A stretch of 11,956 nucleotides of DNA. Origin: Zygnema cylindricum. Taxonomy: Eukaryota; Streptophyta; Zygnematophyceae; Zygnematales; Zygnemataceae. The stretch spans positions 1 to 11,956 of the forward strand of contig JBBHKE010001315.1 in assembly GCA_037447655.1 (NCBI GenBank). The letters run 5' to 3'. Both the position numbers and the translations under genes were made by a program. Below are positions 1-6,797 of the stretch, one piece after another. Below the pieces are notes generated by a model, which saw only the letters and a list, made by a program, of their open reading frames with translations, ran no database searches and was not told where the DNA came from. Every line of letters begins with the position of its first letter. Positions within the stretch are counted from its first letter, which is position 1.

Positions 1-157
1 GTATAAAAGTAGGACTTAGTGAATTTGATTTTTAGGAACAAATGATATGAAAACTGTACACTCAGTTTTATGTAATTTCATTTCTACATATCTCACAGAT
101 TTGTGAGCGGAATTGATTGAAATTTTTCGTGTGTGTTTTTTTGTATGTTATCTACAG

Positions 158-451
158 TTTGGCCAATTTTCAGGACGTTTAGAGCGTTTCTCGGAAAGTT
201 ATAGTCTGTCAACGTTGCTGTTCAGCCATCGGTATTTGTGGAAGCTTCCTCTCTTGATTTGTTCTACGATAACTACTGCTGCATCTTCTTCATCTTCAGT
301 TCCAGCAGTTGTCTCAGAAAAACAAATTCAACCGAGTTTGATTGTAACAAATCATGGTCGAGCTAAAGTAGATTGCTCTTTCGAAAAATCACCCTTATAC
401 CACATTAAAAACAAAGAAAACCTAGTGAACGTGACCAACATGTATTTTTGA
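158..451 (+). CDS. possible terminal exon, unknown protein
   Basis: An open frame preceded by a good splice-acceptor context: a T-rich stretch (about 134-156) ending in CTACAG at 152-157. The frame is open for 97 codons to a TGA at 449-451 and has no usable initiator Met; its only Met is four residues from the end. If real it must be an internal-to-terminal exon of a gene entering from the left edge. The peptide has a hydrophobic, Leu/Ser-rich first half, a five-Ser run near the middle (SSSSS then VPAVVSEKQ), and a polar Lys/Asn-rich tail. I recognise no domain. ATTAAA near 507 and AATAAA at 841-846 are possible downstream polyadenylation signals. The length is near what chance allows in such AT-rich DNA, so this is a candidate only. 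Confidence 0.25.
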   Translation, partial: FGQFSGRLERFSESYSLSTLLFSHRYLWKLPLLICSTITTAASSSSSVPAVVSEKQIQPSLIVTNHGRAKVDCSFEKSPLYHIKNKENLVNVTNMYF

Positions 452-2131
452 TATACCATTGTTGTAAACGGCGGGTCGTACCTATAGCATTTTCTTCTCG
501 AATTCAAAATTAAAATGTCTAAAAATTACTTATTTTGTGCGATTTTTAAAATGTCGCAAATGTGCTCCCCATTTTTAACACCATGAAATTGCACCAACAA
601 TCCATGGAAGATCAATGGTTTTGGTGTTTTTCAAGGCACGCTTGTTTGTACATATGTCCAAAGAGCTACCCTTTTAAAAAAAAAACTTAATGGGTATTTT
701 GTAGGATTCTTCGAAGGTAAAATCATATCCTTTTCAAGCAAATACAAAAAAATGATATTGATTTCCTCAACACAAGGGAGCTTTATAAGGTTCTCCACAC
801 TTCCACGCTTCTTCACGCTCCGTTATCTTCCTAGACAAAGAATAAACCATGATTGACTAATTATTGGGTTTCTGGAGTGAAATATTCAAATCCTCTTTCG
901 ATAAAACAAGTTGGAAGAGGCATCGTTTTGGTTTCATCATTATTCAACAAATTTGAAAGGTATGTGCTAATCAAATCAAACATGTTTTTTCGTTGTCAAA
1001 CATTCTGGTACGGAGGAATAATCTTATATATCACTATTTAAGTTTCAGTACTTTTATAATGCATCATTGTCCTCAACTTACAAATGTACCTTATACCCTA
1101 CTTTACAAACGTTTTTTAAAAAGACATCAGCACACTCGCGCAAGAGCTTTTGCAAACAAAAGATAGAGATGGTCATTTTTGTCCGACAACGGAAATAATG
1201 GTGCTTCCACTGTGTCATAAAGGTCAAGGGTATCTTTCGTGGTTCTTACTTGTAAACACAATGCCACAAACGTGCCACGTAGCCTTTCAGACTTGCGCGA
1301 CAAATAAACAAACTCTTGAAGATGTGATTGTTATGTTTGCCCATACTTTTCTAGAATCCATTGTTTTGCTATCTCGACCAATCATTTATCCCTAAATTTA
1401 CAAGGGGGAAATGGTAATAGGTGTTGCCAACCTACTCATTAAAGTGACACCGATACGAACTCACACAAACACAAAATCAAAGGACAAAACAAACCAACAA
1501 GATTTGTGTCAAATTTTGTGATAAATAACATACTCACACAAAATTATTTCACACTCACGCCAAGACAAACTGCAAGCCAGTCGTATAAGACATCTTGCAT
1601 ACATTAAAAGGCATCTTGCATACATTAAACTGTCAGTATTTGAAGTACACACTTTATCACGAATAGTTAGGCGTGGCCAAATCTTGTTGATCATAAATCA
1701 CCATATGCGCAATTGCAATAGTTTATAATACAACCATTAAAGTGTTGTTTGTAGCTTTAAGCGCCACCCAAGCCCATATTTGATATATATCTTACTCCGG
1801 TTCGCACCCCATTTAGACTATTCCTCCTACATGAATAATTGTTAGAATGTGATTTTGTAGTGTAGTTAGCTGAACTCTTTAGTGTCAACACCATAATCTA
1901 CGTTATACGGAAAGATTAAAGTCTTGCACTAGAGGTGGGCCAAAAAAGGTAGTTAGTAGTCGCTCCTTTTTTAAGAGTACCAGTAAGGTAATTGTACTTC
2001 AATTAGTCACTTAGGGGTGGGGGTTATTCCCAATGTTGAAGTGGTTGTTTGCTTAGCTTTTGGTTTTGGTGTATTTCAATCATGTAAATGAATATCCATT
2101 ATATCATTGATCAAATATAAAGCGTTGAATC
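452..2131. other. AT-rich non-coding stretch, no gene supported
   Basis: No frame here is longer than expected by chance. Two short frames look somewhat protein-like: about 856-960, read as NYWVSGVKYSNPLS and ending just before a GTATGT donor-like string at 960-965, and 1150-1395, which lacks an ATG at its start. The first is closed by an in-frame TGA at 850-852 with no AG acceptor between, so I do not call it an exon. AATAAA occurs at 841-846. Near 1931 and 2014 are G-rich strings (TAGAGGTGGG, TAGGGGTGGG) resembling hAT transposon termini but with no partner end. Otherwise I see nothing. The GTAC tetramer, dense further right, is not enriched here. Confidence 0.6.
1591..1629. repeat. two-copy tandem repeat, 21-bp period
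   Basis: The 18-mer CATCTTGCATACATTAAA occurs at 1591-1608 and again, identical, at 1612-1629, with a three-base linker. The lack of divergence suggests a recent replication-slippage or repair duplication. No function is implied. Confidence 0.85.
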
Positions 2132-2162
2132 ATGAGGTTTCAATCTAAATGTCTATTTTTAT

Positions 2163-2360
2163 TCACCTCTTTCTCTCTATCTCCCTCACTCTCCCTCACC
2201 TCTTTGTTTCTCCTCTCCCACCTCACCCTTCCCCCTCCCCTCCATTCCCTGCCCCCCTCCCCTTCCCTCATTCCACTCTTCCCTTCCCTCCCTCTCCTTC
2301 CTCTCCCCTCCCCCCTTCCCTTCTCCTCTCCCCCTCCCCCTCCCCCTCCCCTTGCCCCTC
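2163..2360. repeat. polypyrimidine tract with C-run array
   Basis: A (C/T)-rich low-complexity tract: 186 of 198 plus-strand bases are pyrimidine by hand count, and 2276-2353 is an uninterrupted 78-base pyrimidine run. The right part has regularly spaced C runs at 2330-2334, 2336-2340, 2342-2346, 2348-2351 and 2355-2358. The minus strand is therefore a G5A-type series able in principle to form a G-quadruplex, and the tract as a whole is suited to H-DNA (triplex) formation. The Pro/Ser/Leu-rich open frames across it are artefacts of composition. It ends in CCTCAG, which resembles a splice acceptor, but no exon follows convincingly. Confidence 0.95.
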
Positions 2361-2411
2361 AGAGAAATTAGCCGATTTCTAAGGACCTTAATTTTGAGAG
2401 ACCTACCAATT

Positions 2412-2423
2412 TCACACGTGTGA
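2412..2423. promoter_or_regulatory. 12-bp perfect palindrome with E-box core
   Basis: TCACACGTGTGA is a perfect 12-bp palindrome centred on CACGTG, the canonical bHLH/bZIP E-box (G-box) core. No promoter or gene start is recognisable nearby, so function is unproven. It lies in the unannotated stretch 2361-2632 left of the transposon nest, where I see only a 67-codon minus-strand frame (2434-2637) that I do not regard as a gene. Confidence 0.3.
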
Positions 2424-2632
2424 TGATATTTCCCTACGGAAAACTGATTTGGCCCGGGCAGTAGAACGACCAGAGACTAGAAATAGTGTGCACGCGGGTG
2501 TTTCCTTTTTGAATGATAAATCTTAGCGGGTCGGCCACAGCCCACTGTATTTTAATTTTGCGTACTAAATGTCGCTCAACAACAAATCGGCACACCGTTT
2601 TGTGACTCGATTCCCGATTTATATCGCCAAAC

Positions 2633-2640
2633 CCCATCAG
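2633..2640 (+). repeat. 8-bp target-site duplication, left copy (CCCATCAG)
   Basis: CCCATCAG lies directly against the left terminus of the first hAT-like element. The same octamer with one change (CCCATTAG) follows that element at 3497-3504, and an identical copy follows the second element at 6249-6256. Eight-base duplications are the hallmark of hAT transposition. Confidence 0.7.
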
Positions 2641-3496
2641 TAGTTTTGGGTATCGAGGACCTCTTGCCTATATTCGATATATATATATATATATATATAT
2701 TGAATTTCAGGACCCGATATTCGATATATCAAAAATAAAAATATCGCGATATATCGCCGATATATTGCCGATATATCGTGTCGCCAATATATCGAGGCAT
2801 TAAAAAAATAAAAAAATAAAAAATTTCACAGGTCTCCATAGTCACGTGTCTTCAAGACAAGGTGATCGTAAAATCTTTGCCGAAAAGAAATACGGTTTTT
2901 TCCTGAAAGTCAGCAGAGTGAAGGAGATCTTTGAGGTATATTGACGCGGTACACTTGCAAAGTACACGTACAAAATATGCAAGTACGGATTTCCATACGA
3001 AAATGGTCGGTATTCAAATCTTTGACAATTTTAGAAATTTGATCGTCAAATTACAAAAAACCACTCAAATCAAAACACGTATGTAGAAACTTGTTTACAG
3101 ACGATATGCGATGTAACCGAGGCCTTTGTAATACGGAAATTTTTATGTCCGTACTATTATAGAGACCTCCTGATGTAACCATACCCCAAATAAGTTTTAC
3201 ATGAATTACAGAATTAGTTCTTTTTTGTCGGTTGCATTTTGCGGCGTCTACCTTTAAGTCACAGAACGAAAATCACGTCGTACGTGGCGTATCAGACAAT
3301 TTATTTTTTTTGCTAAAATTACATATTATATAGAAATATAAAATATTGAATTTAAAAAAATACTATATATCCCGTTATATCTCGCGATGGTTTATGTTGG
3401 TCTAGGTACGATGTATCGAAGATTTTGCTCGATAGTTATTCAATATATCGAATATCAAAATTATCGCAATATGAATTTACCCGATACCCAACACTA
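2641..3496. mobile_element. hAT-like non-autonomous DNA transposon (first element)
   Basis: An 856-bp element. The left end TAGTTTTGGGTATCG (2641-2655) and the reverse complement of the right end, TAGTGTTGGGTATCG (3482-3496), match at 14 of 15 bases. The octamers flanking it, CCCATCAG and CCCATTAG, match at 7 of 8. Termini of the form YARNG plus an 8-bp TSD are typical of the hAT superfamily. Both subterminal regions are crowded with CGATAT/ATATCG palindromes (about 2674-2795 and 3410-3475), consistent with transposase-binding arrays, and an (AT)12 microsatellite lies inside. No frame resembles a transposase, so it would depend on an enzyme in trans. Superfamily assignment is inference from ends and TSD. 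Confidence 0.72.
2677..2700. repeat. (AT)12 microsatellite
   Basis: Twelve perfect AT dinucleotides, lying within the ATATCG-rich left subterminal region of the first hAT-like element. Expected to be length-polymorphic. Confidence 0.97.
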
Positions 3497-3504
3497 CCCA
3501 TTAG
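3497..3504 (+). repeat. 8-bp target-site duplication, middle copy (CCCATTAG)
   Basis: This octamer lies flush between the right end of the first hAT-like element and the left end of the second, so it serves as TSD for both. It differs by one base (T for C at position 6) from the identical outer copies at 2633 and 6249. Confidence 0.65.
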
Positions 3505-3732
3505 CAGAGGTCCCAAAAGTCAAAATTTTACATAACCGAAACCGATCGTTTTTTTTTCAAAATCTGAGTAACCAACGCCCGACCGGGTTATATCACGCTC
3601 CAAAATTGTTAACCGTTAACCGACTGGCGTTTACAAAAATAAAAGTTAACCGAAACTCGATTTCTCGCAACTAACCGTGCCCGCCCGTAACCGAAAAGGT
3701 ACAAAATTAACTATTGTACGACGTATGAATAA

Positions 3733-3786
3733 GCCAATAATTACGATTTGTCGCGTCCCTTAAGATTTGCGAAATGAATAGAGTAC
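3733..3786 (+). repeat. tandem unit A1 (diverged first copy)
   Basis: First of four related units. It shares the core TTTGTCGCGT..CC.TAAGATTTGCGAAATGAATA with the later copies, but its 5' half has diverged. It ends in AGAGTACTAAA, directly against the left end of a TA-flanked element. Its end matches that of unit A3 (AGTGTACTAAA), showing that the two insertions lie at homologous positions. Confidence 0.7.
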
Positions 3787-3905
3787 TAAACTGTGAATCG
3801 CTATTAGCGTAATAAAATAGATAGCTTAATGAAACAATTAGCGTACTTTACGGTAAATTGGGTTTTTTAGGGTACACAATGATACTAGTTTATCATTCAC
3901 TCTTA

Positions 3906-4634
3906 GGGTCAAGTTCCATCAGTCGTTTTTGTAATCGTACGGCCAACTCTACGGGCCCGGTTAATTGAGTCGATGTTCCATCACGAAGAGTCTGTAATCC
4001 ACGTGTTATGCATTGAGTGGCCCCACGTGGGTTTTGACCGGATATTTAAAATCTTTCAAAAATCTTCACACCGACAAATTTCGCTTCAAATCTTCAGTTG
4101 CGTACCATGTACCTGCGTACCAAGTCATAATACGACAGATATTTTGTACTTTCTGCAAACGCCAATCTTTAACGCCAGCTCATTTTTTAGGGCTCCAATT
4201 TTCGAACATGACGAAAATCCTTAGCTGGAAATAGTGTGACGAAAGAAATTGTGCGACGAAGGACGATTTCGAGATTACTTTTTTAATTTTCAGTTGCATT
4301 TTGAAAAGTACATACTATGTACAAATTTCGTCAATTTTCGTTGGTTTTCTATCGTGACACGTAGCTTATTTGTCCAGCATGTCACGATTTTTTTTTTCTG
4401 TATCTGCCAACCCACCTCTTGCAGGTACGTTGGCAGCTACAGAGAAAAAATCAGCGAACGCCTCGCAGATGAAAATCTTACGGTCAGTATTACTTCCCAG
4501 ACCTTCGGAGAGTATTGGCAAGATTCTTTGTAATGTATGTTTTCGTATAAAAACAAAATAAGCGGTACGTTGAAGTACGGATAGTCGCGGATTTTTGTAA
4601 ACTACCCCAGTTTTCGTATGATGGAACTTAGCCC
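3906..4634. mobile_element. PIF/Harbinger-like non-autonomous element, TTA TSD
   Basis: A 729-bp segment bounded by GGGTCAAGTTCCATCA at the left and, reading inwards from the right, GGGCTAAGTTCCATCA: 14 of 16 identical. It is flanked by TTA at 3903-3905 and 4635-4637. TTA/TAA 3-bp duplications with G-rich TIR starts are typical of PIF/Harbinger. It is nested in the family I element at 3787-5052. The overlapping frames inside (3973-4224, 4013-4234, 4249-4533, 4370-4561) are all under 100 codons and show no DDE transposase or Myb-like features I can recognise. The superfamily label is inference. Confidence 0.6.
4022..4031. promoter_or_regulatory. palindromic G-box-like site CCCACGTGGG
   Basis: A perfect 10-bp palindrome around CACGTG inside the TTA-flanked element; a second CACGTG lies 22 bases upstream at about 4001. 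It may simply be part of the transposon. Confidence 0.2.
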
Positions 4635-4830
4635 TTAGTCATCCATAACGCCTGATTTAGGTACAACGGATCACAGTAAAATAGGCAAAAGTACAAAATC
4701 TGAGAAATCGTACACTGTCGCGTCCTTTTACTCTAATTTATTCAAAACTCTAATTTGGGTTTTTTCCCGTATTATTAAGAAGGGATCAATATTCTTACAC
4801 TAAAATAGGTAAGATCTCATTCTTCGTGCA

Positions 4831-4859
4831 ATTCTGTGTCCTCCATCGGACCACAGAAT
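4831..4859. repeat. 29-nt hairpin
   Basis: ATTCTGTG (4831-4838) pairs perfectly with CACAGAAT (4852-4859), and TCC/GGA can extend the stem inwards past one bulged C. It sits in the poorly matching right third of the split family I element. Confidence 0.6.
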
Positions 4860-5052
4860 ACAGGAAGCCTCTAGATAGTATTTAACTAACCCACTTTAAG
4901 CCACAACCACTGCTGTCCAAGAAGGCAAACTGACAATTTGACTGCACCCCTGTGTAGCCTGGACTCCCCTGAGTCCGTAGAAAAAAGAATCACTGAAAAA
5001 GGCCAACCAGGCGATAAGTTATAGGGTGGCAAAGATGCCAATTCACGGTGTA

Positions 5053-5104
5053 CCGTGTTAGTTTTGCGACGCTTTGTCGCGTTCCCTAAGATTTGCGAAA
5101 TGAA
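5053..5104 (+). repeat. tandem unit A2
   Basis: Starts CCGTGTTAG and carries the shared core GCGACGCTTTGTCGCG (a small hairpin, GCGAC/GTCGC around a 5-base loop) followed by TTCCCTAAGATTTGCGAAAT. It is bounded left by the end of the split family I element and right by the family II element. Removing the latter joins it to A3 with a 62-bp period. Confidence 0.85.
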
Positions 5105-5318
5105 TACACTGTCGATGGTATTTAGCGTGTATGTTTTTTTTGTCTCTTAAAACATATTTTCTCCGTACATACATGTCGGATTGTGAATCTGACGGTTGCG
5201 ATTGAAAGGTAAGATTCTCAGCTATCGATTGCCGGATTGAAAATCGGACAAATGTGTACGGATAAAGATGTTTTTAGTGGCGTAAAAAACATACACGCTA
5301 AATACGATCGACGGTGTA
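5105..5318 (+). mobile_element. TA-inserting foldback miniature element, family II, copy 1
   Basis: A 214-bp segment including both flanking TAs. The left TIR (5105-5139, starting TACACTGTCGATGG) and the reverse complement of the right TIR (starting TACACCGTCGATCG) match at all but two of about 34 positions. Inverted similarity continues inward (CCGTACA..TGTC.GATT near 5164-5185 against its complement near 5240-5262), so most of the element can fold on itself. TA duplication and CAC-start ends suggest the Tc1/mariner group. It is too small to encode a transposase. Related copies lie at 11066-11285 (same orientation) and 11468-11691 (opposite). It is inserted between tandem units A2 and A3. 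Confidence 0.85.
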
Positions 5319-5326
5319 GTGTACTA

Positions 5327-5391
5327 CCGTGTCAGATTTGCAACGCTTTGTCGCGTTCCCTAAGATTTGCGAAATGATCAGTGTACTAAAG
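5327..5391 (+). repeat. tandem unit A3
   Basis: Starts CCGTGTCAG and carries the conserved core (ACGCTTTGTCGCGTTCCC, then TAAGATTTGCGAAATGA), ending AGTGTACTAAAG against the family I element at 5392. With that element removed, A3 and A4 join with a 67-bp period. Confidence 0.85.
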
Positions 5392-5935
5392 TACACCGCC
5401 AATCGTTATTAGCGTGTAAGTTTTTTTAGCGTATAAAAATAATTACCGTGGTGTACGCTATTTAAGAATTTGAAAATTTTGGAAAAAATCATACATTCTA
5501 ATTGTTTGGTTATGGTAATTTGGATCTTTGAAAAAAAAAATGTCGGTCGCAAACATGCCTACACTAATATAGGTGTCCGTACACAATCTGACAAATCGTA
5601 CACAAATCATACATTCACACGGTCGAAACGCGACTGTCGGACGAATATGTGCGAGCGGGATTTTTCAAGGCCTGGTATTTTTTCCTTTTTTGAACGCACA
5701 TTCTCCTGCGTCCGCGGTTACTAAAACTAATTTATTGTACTTTTTAACCTAAAAAGGTACACGTATGTACGGTCTGACTCTGACCGTACACCACTCTATT
5801 TAAGAGACAACGTACTGAAAACAACCCTAAATAGAATAAAGAAAAAAATAGAATGAACTACGCTAATGGAGAATAATAAAAAAAAAAAGCGGGACGGAAT
5901 TAGCGTACACAACGCTAATAATGATTGGCGGTGTA
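5392..5935. mobile_element. TA-inserting miniature element, family I, copy 1
   Basis: A 544-bp element including flanking TAs. The left end TACACCGCCAATCGTTATTA and the reverse complement of the right end (TACACCGCCAATCATTATTA) continue to TTAGCGT with one mismatch over about 25 bp. The interior shares the blocks ACACAATCTGACAAATCGTA and TTCACACGGTCG with the copy at 8781-9332. It contains a perfect 9-bp-arm hairpin at 5766-5790. The short frames across it (5470-5724; 5796-6074 on minus) are not supported as genes. Probably Tc1/mariner-type by TSD; no transposase present. Confidence 0.85.
5766..5790. repeat. perfect 9-bp-arm hairpin
   Basis: TGTACGGTC (5766-5774) and GACCGTACA (5782-5790) are exact reverse complements around a seven-base loop, inside family I copy 1. 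Possibly an internal structural or protein-binding feature of the element. Confidence 0.75.
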
Positions 5936-5990
5936 CCCTGTCAGAATTGCGACGCTTTGTCGCGTTCCATAAGATTTGCGAAATGAATAC
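5936..5990 (+). repeat. tandem unit A4
   Basis: Starts CCCTGTCAG, then GCGACGCTTTGTCGCG and TTCCATAAGATTTGCGAAAT. This is the last recognisable unit; after GAATACA the sequence leaves the repeat and runs into the CCGACCG-rich right subterminal region of the host hAT-like element. Confidence 0.82.
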
Positions 5991-6248
5991 AATCATGATG
6001 TCACGTACTTCCACAATACCAAAGAGTACAAAGTGCAATAATGTTGGATTGTATGTACAGTACAAAATTTTCATTTTTTATTTGTTTTTTGGTCGACCGA
6101 CCGTAACCGACCGTTTTGTTTTTTCTGGCGAATCAACCGACCGCAACCGCCCGGCCCTCAAAATTTGGCAACCGAATCCGTTCCGGATCCGTCGGGGGCG
6201 GTCAGTAAACGGTCGGTGACGGTTTCGGTTGACCGTTTGCGACCTCTG

Positions 6249-6256
6249 CCCATCAG
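6249..6256 (+). repeat. 8-bp target-site duplication, right copy (CCCATCAG)
   Basis: Lies directly after the right terminus of the second hAT-like element (…GACCTCTG). It is identical to the leftmost copy at 2633-2640, so the whole two-element block is flanked by a perfect 8-bp repeat. Confidence 0.7.
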
Positions 6257-6614
6257 TGTCCTCCTTTATGTCGTTTTGCGATGTGGTTCGATACGTGGCA
6301 CCAGGTATGTTAACAATTGTACTAAACGACAAAGCAGAAAAGCCAGATGTGACCTGTCAGAGCAAACCCCTGGTTCATCAGTCCCCCAGGGAGTGCAGTG
6401 GTTGGGACTGTACGGAAGGACAGCGCCGCTTTGCGCCGGAAGTCGACCGCGTCGTACGGAGACCGCTGGGCGACCAATCAGATTGGTAGCCGAGCTGACA
6501 GCCGTATGATTCTAAACTAAAGACCCGCACGAATCAAAGAAGAAGATTTTTCGGCCAAACGCCAAAAATGTTTCTGTTTATGATCTTTGGTACGGCTTGA
6601 GTGGCTGGGATCAG

Positions 6615-6634
6615 ACGTCAGCATTTGCTGACGT
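6615..6634. promoter_or_regulatory. 20-bp palindrome of bZIP/Maf-like half sites
   Basis: ACGTCAGCA (6615-6623) and TGCTGACGT (6626-6634) are exact reverse complements with a 2-base spacer. Each arm contains TGCTGAC, half of a Maf recognition element, and the TGACG of CRE-type bZIP sites. More TGACG/CGTCA motifs follow at about 6780, 6989 and 7002-7013. The cluster suggests, but does not prove, a regulatory region. Confidence 0.35.
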
Positions 6635-6754
6635 ATAGGCACAAAAGGACAAATGCGGTACAAAGTTCCCGAGATTTAAATTCGAACGAACGGAAAGCGG
6701 AAACATTTTTTTGAGATTCCTGTACGATTGTAAGTTTATCTTTAAACGTTTTCG

Positions 6755-6770
6755 TTTTTTTTTTTTTTTT
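6755..6770. repeat. T16 homopolymer
   Basis: Sixteen consecutive T. It could act as a distant polypyrimidine tract for the CAG at 6795-6797, or be the poly(A) tail of a minus-strand retrocopy; no target duplication was found to support the latter. Confidence 0.95.
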
Positions 6771-6797
6771 CGCTGCATATGACGTCGACATTTGCAG

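Larger units (their letters stand above)
3787..5052. mobile_element. TA-inserting miniature element, family I, degenerate and split
   Basis: The left end (from 3787, TAAACTGTGAATCG) and the reverse complement of the right end (TACACCGTGAATTGG, ending 5052) match at 11 of the first 14 positions, with TA at both outer edges. The left end continues CTATTAGCGTA, like the family I ends at 5392 and 8781. The interior around 4690-4720 (ACAAAATCTGAGAAATCGTA) matches the interior of the other family I copies. The element is interrupted by an insertion at 3906-4634; removing that and one TTA leaves about 534 bp, against 544 and 552 bp for the intact copies. Its right third (about 4790-5050) does not clearly match them, so the copy is mosaic or strongly diverged. 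Confidence 0.5.
3505..6248. mobile_element. hAT-like composite element with nested insertions (second element)
   Basis: Left end CAGAGGTCCCAAAAGTCAA (3505-3523). The reverse complement of the right end reads CAGAGGTCGCAAACGGTCAA (from 6248 leftwards), so the TIRs are about 18 bp with two mismatches and one gap. Flanking octamers are CCCATTAG and CCCATCAG. CAGAG fits the hAT YARNG rule. Both subterminal regions (about 3530-3700 and 6090-6240) are rich in AACCGACCG/GGTCGGTT-type repeats. The interior holds a four-unit tandem repeat split by three TA-inserting miniature elements, one of them carrying a further insertion. Subtracting these leaves about 726 bp, a normal size for a non-autonomous hAT element. 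No transposase frame is seen; the frames at 5866-6219 and 6165-6509 cross element boundaries and are not genes. Confidence 0.7.
6257..6797. other. non-coding interval right of the nest
   Basis: This holds a relatively G+C-rich patch (about 6400-6510), a CCAATC-A-GATTGG inverted CCAAT box at 6474-6486, a 20-bp palindrome at 6615-6634, and a T16 run. A strong donor-like string CAG|GTATGT occurs at about 6302-6310 after a short frame starting ATGTCGTTT. Splicing it to the acceptor-like CAG at 6797 puts a stop straight into the frame, so no gene model closes. The frame 6229-6489 starts inside the hAT-like element and is not called. Confidence 0.5.

Noticed and set aside
853-1041. Exon-like frame ending before GTATGT at 960
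   Set aside because: An in-frame TGA at 850-852 closes it upstream with no AG acceptor or ATG before the coding-like part.
1785-1810. GGTTCGCACCCC as a tRNA or SINE B-box
   Set aside because: No matching A-box, acceptor stem or anticodon stem could be found at proper spacing on either strand.
2132-2382. Two overlapping Pro/Ser/Leu-rich open frames on the plus strand
   Set aside because: They are the translation of a pyrimidine-only low-complexity tract, which cannot contain stop codons; no evidence of coding.
3733-5990. CRISPR-like array (repeats separated by other DNA)
   Set aside because: The units are 52-67 bp, the interruptions are 200-1270 bp transposons with their own TIRs and TSDs, and the setting is eukaryotic.
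5866-6509. Frames of 117 and 114 codons
   Set aside because: They cross boundaries of the TA element, the tandem unit and the hAT-like right terminus, so they are chance joins of transposon DNA.
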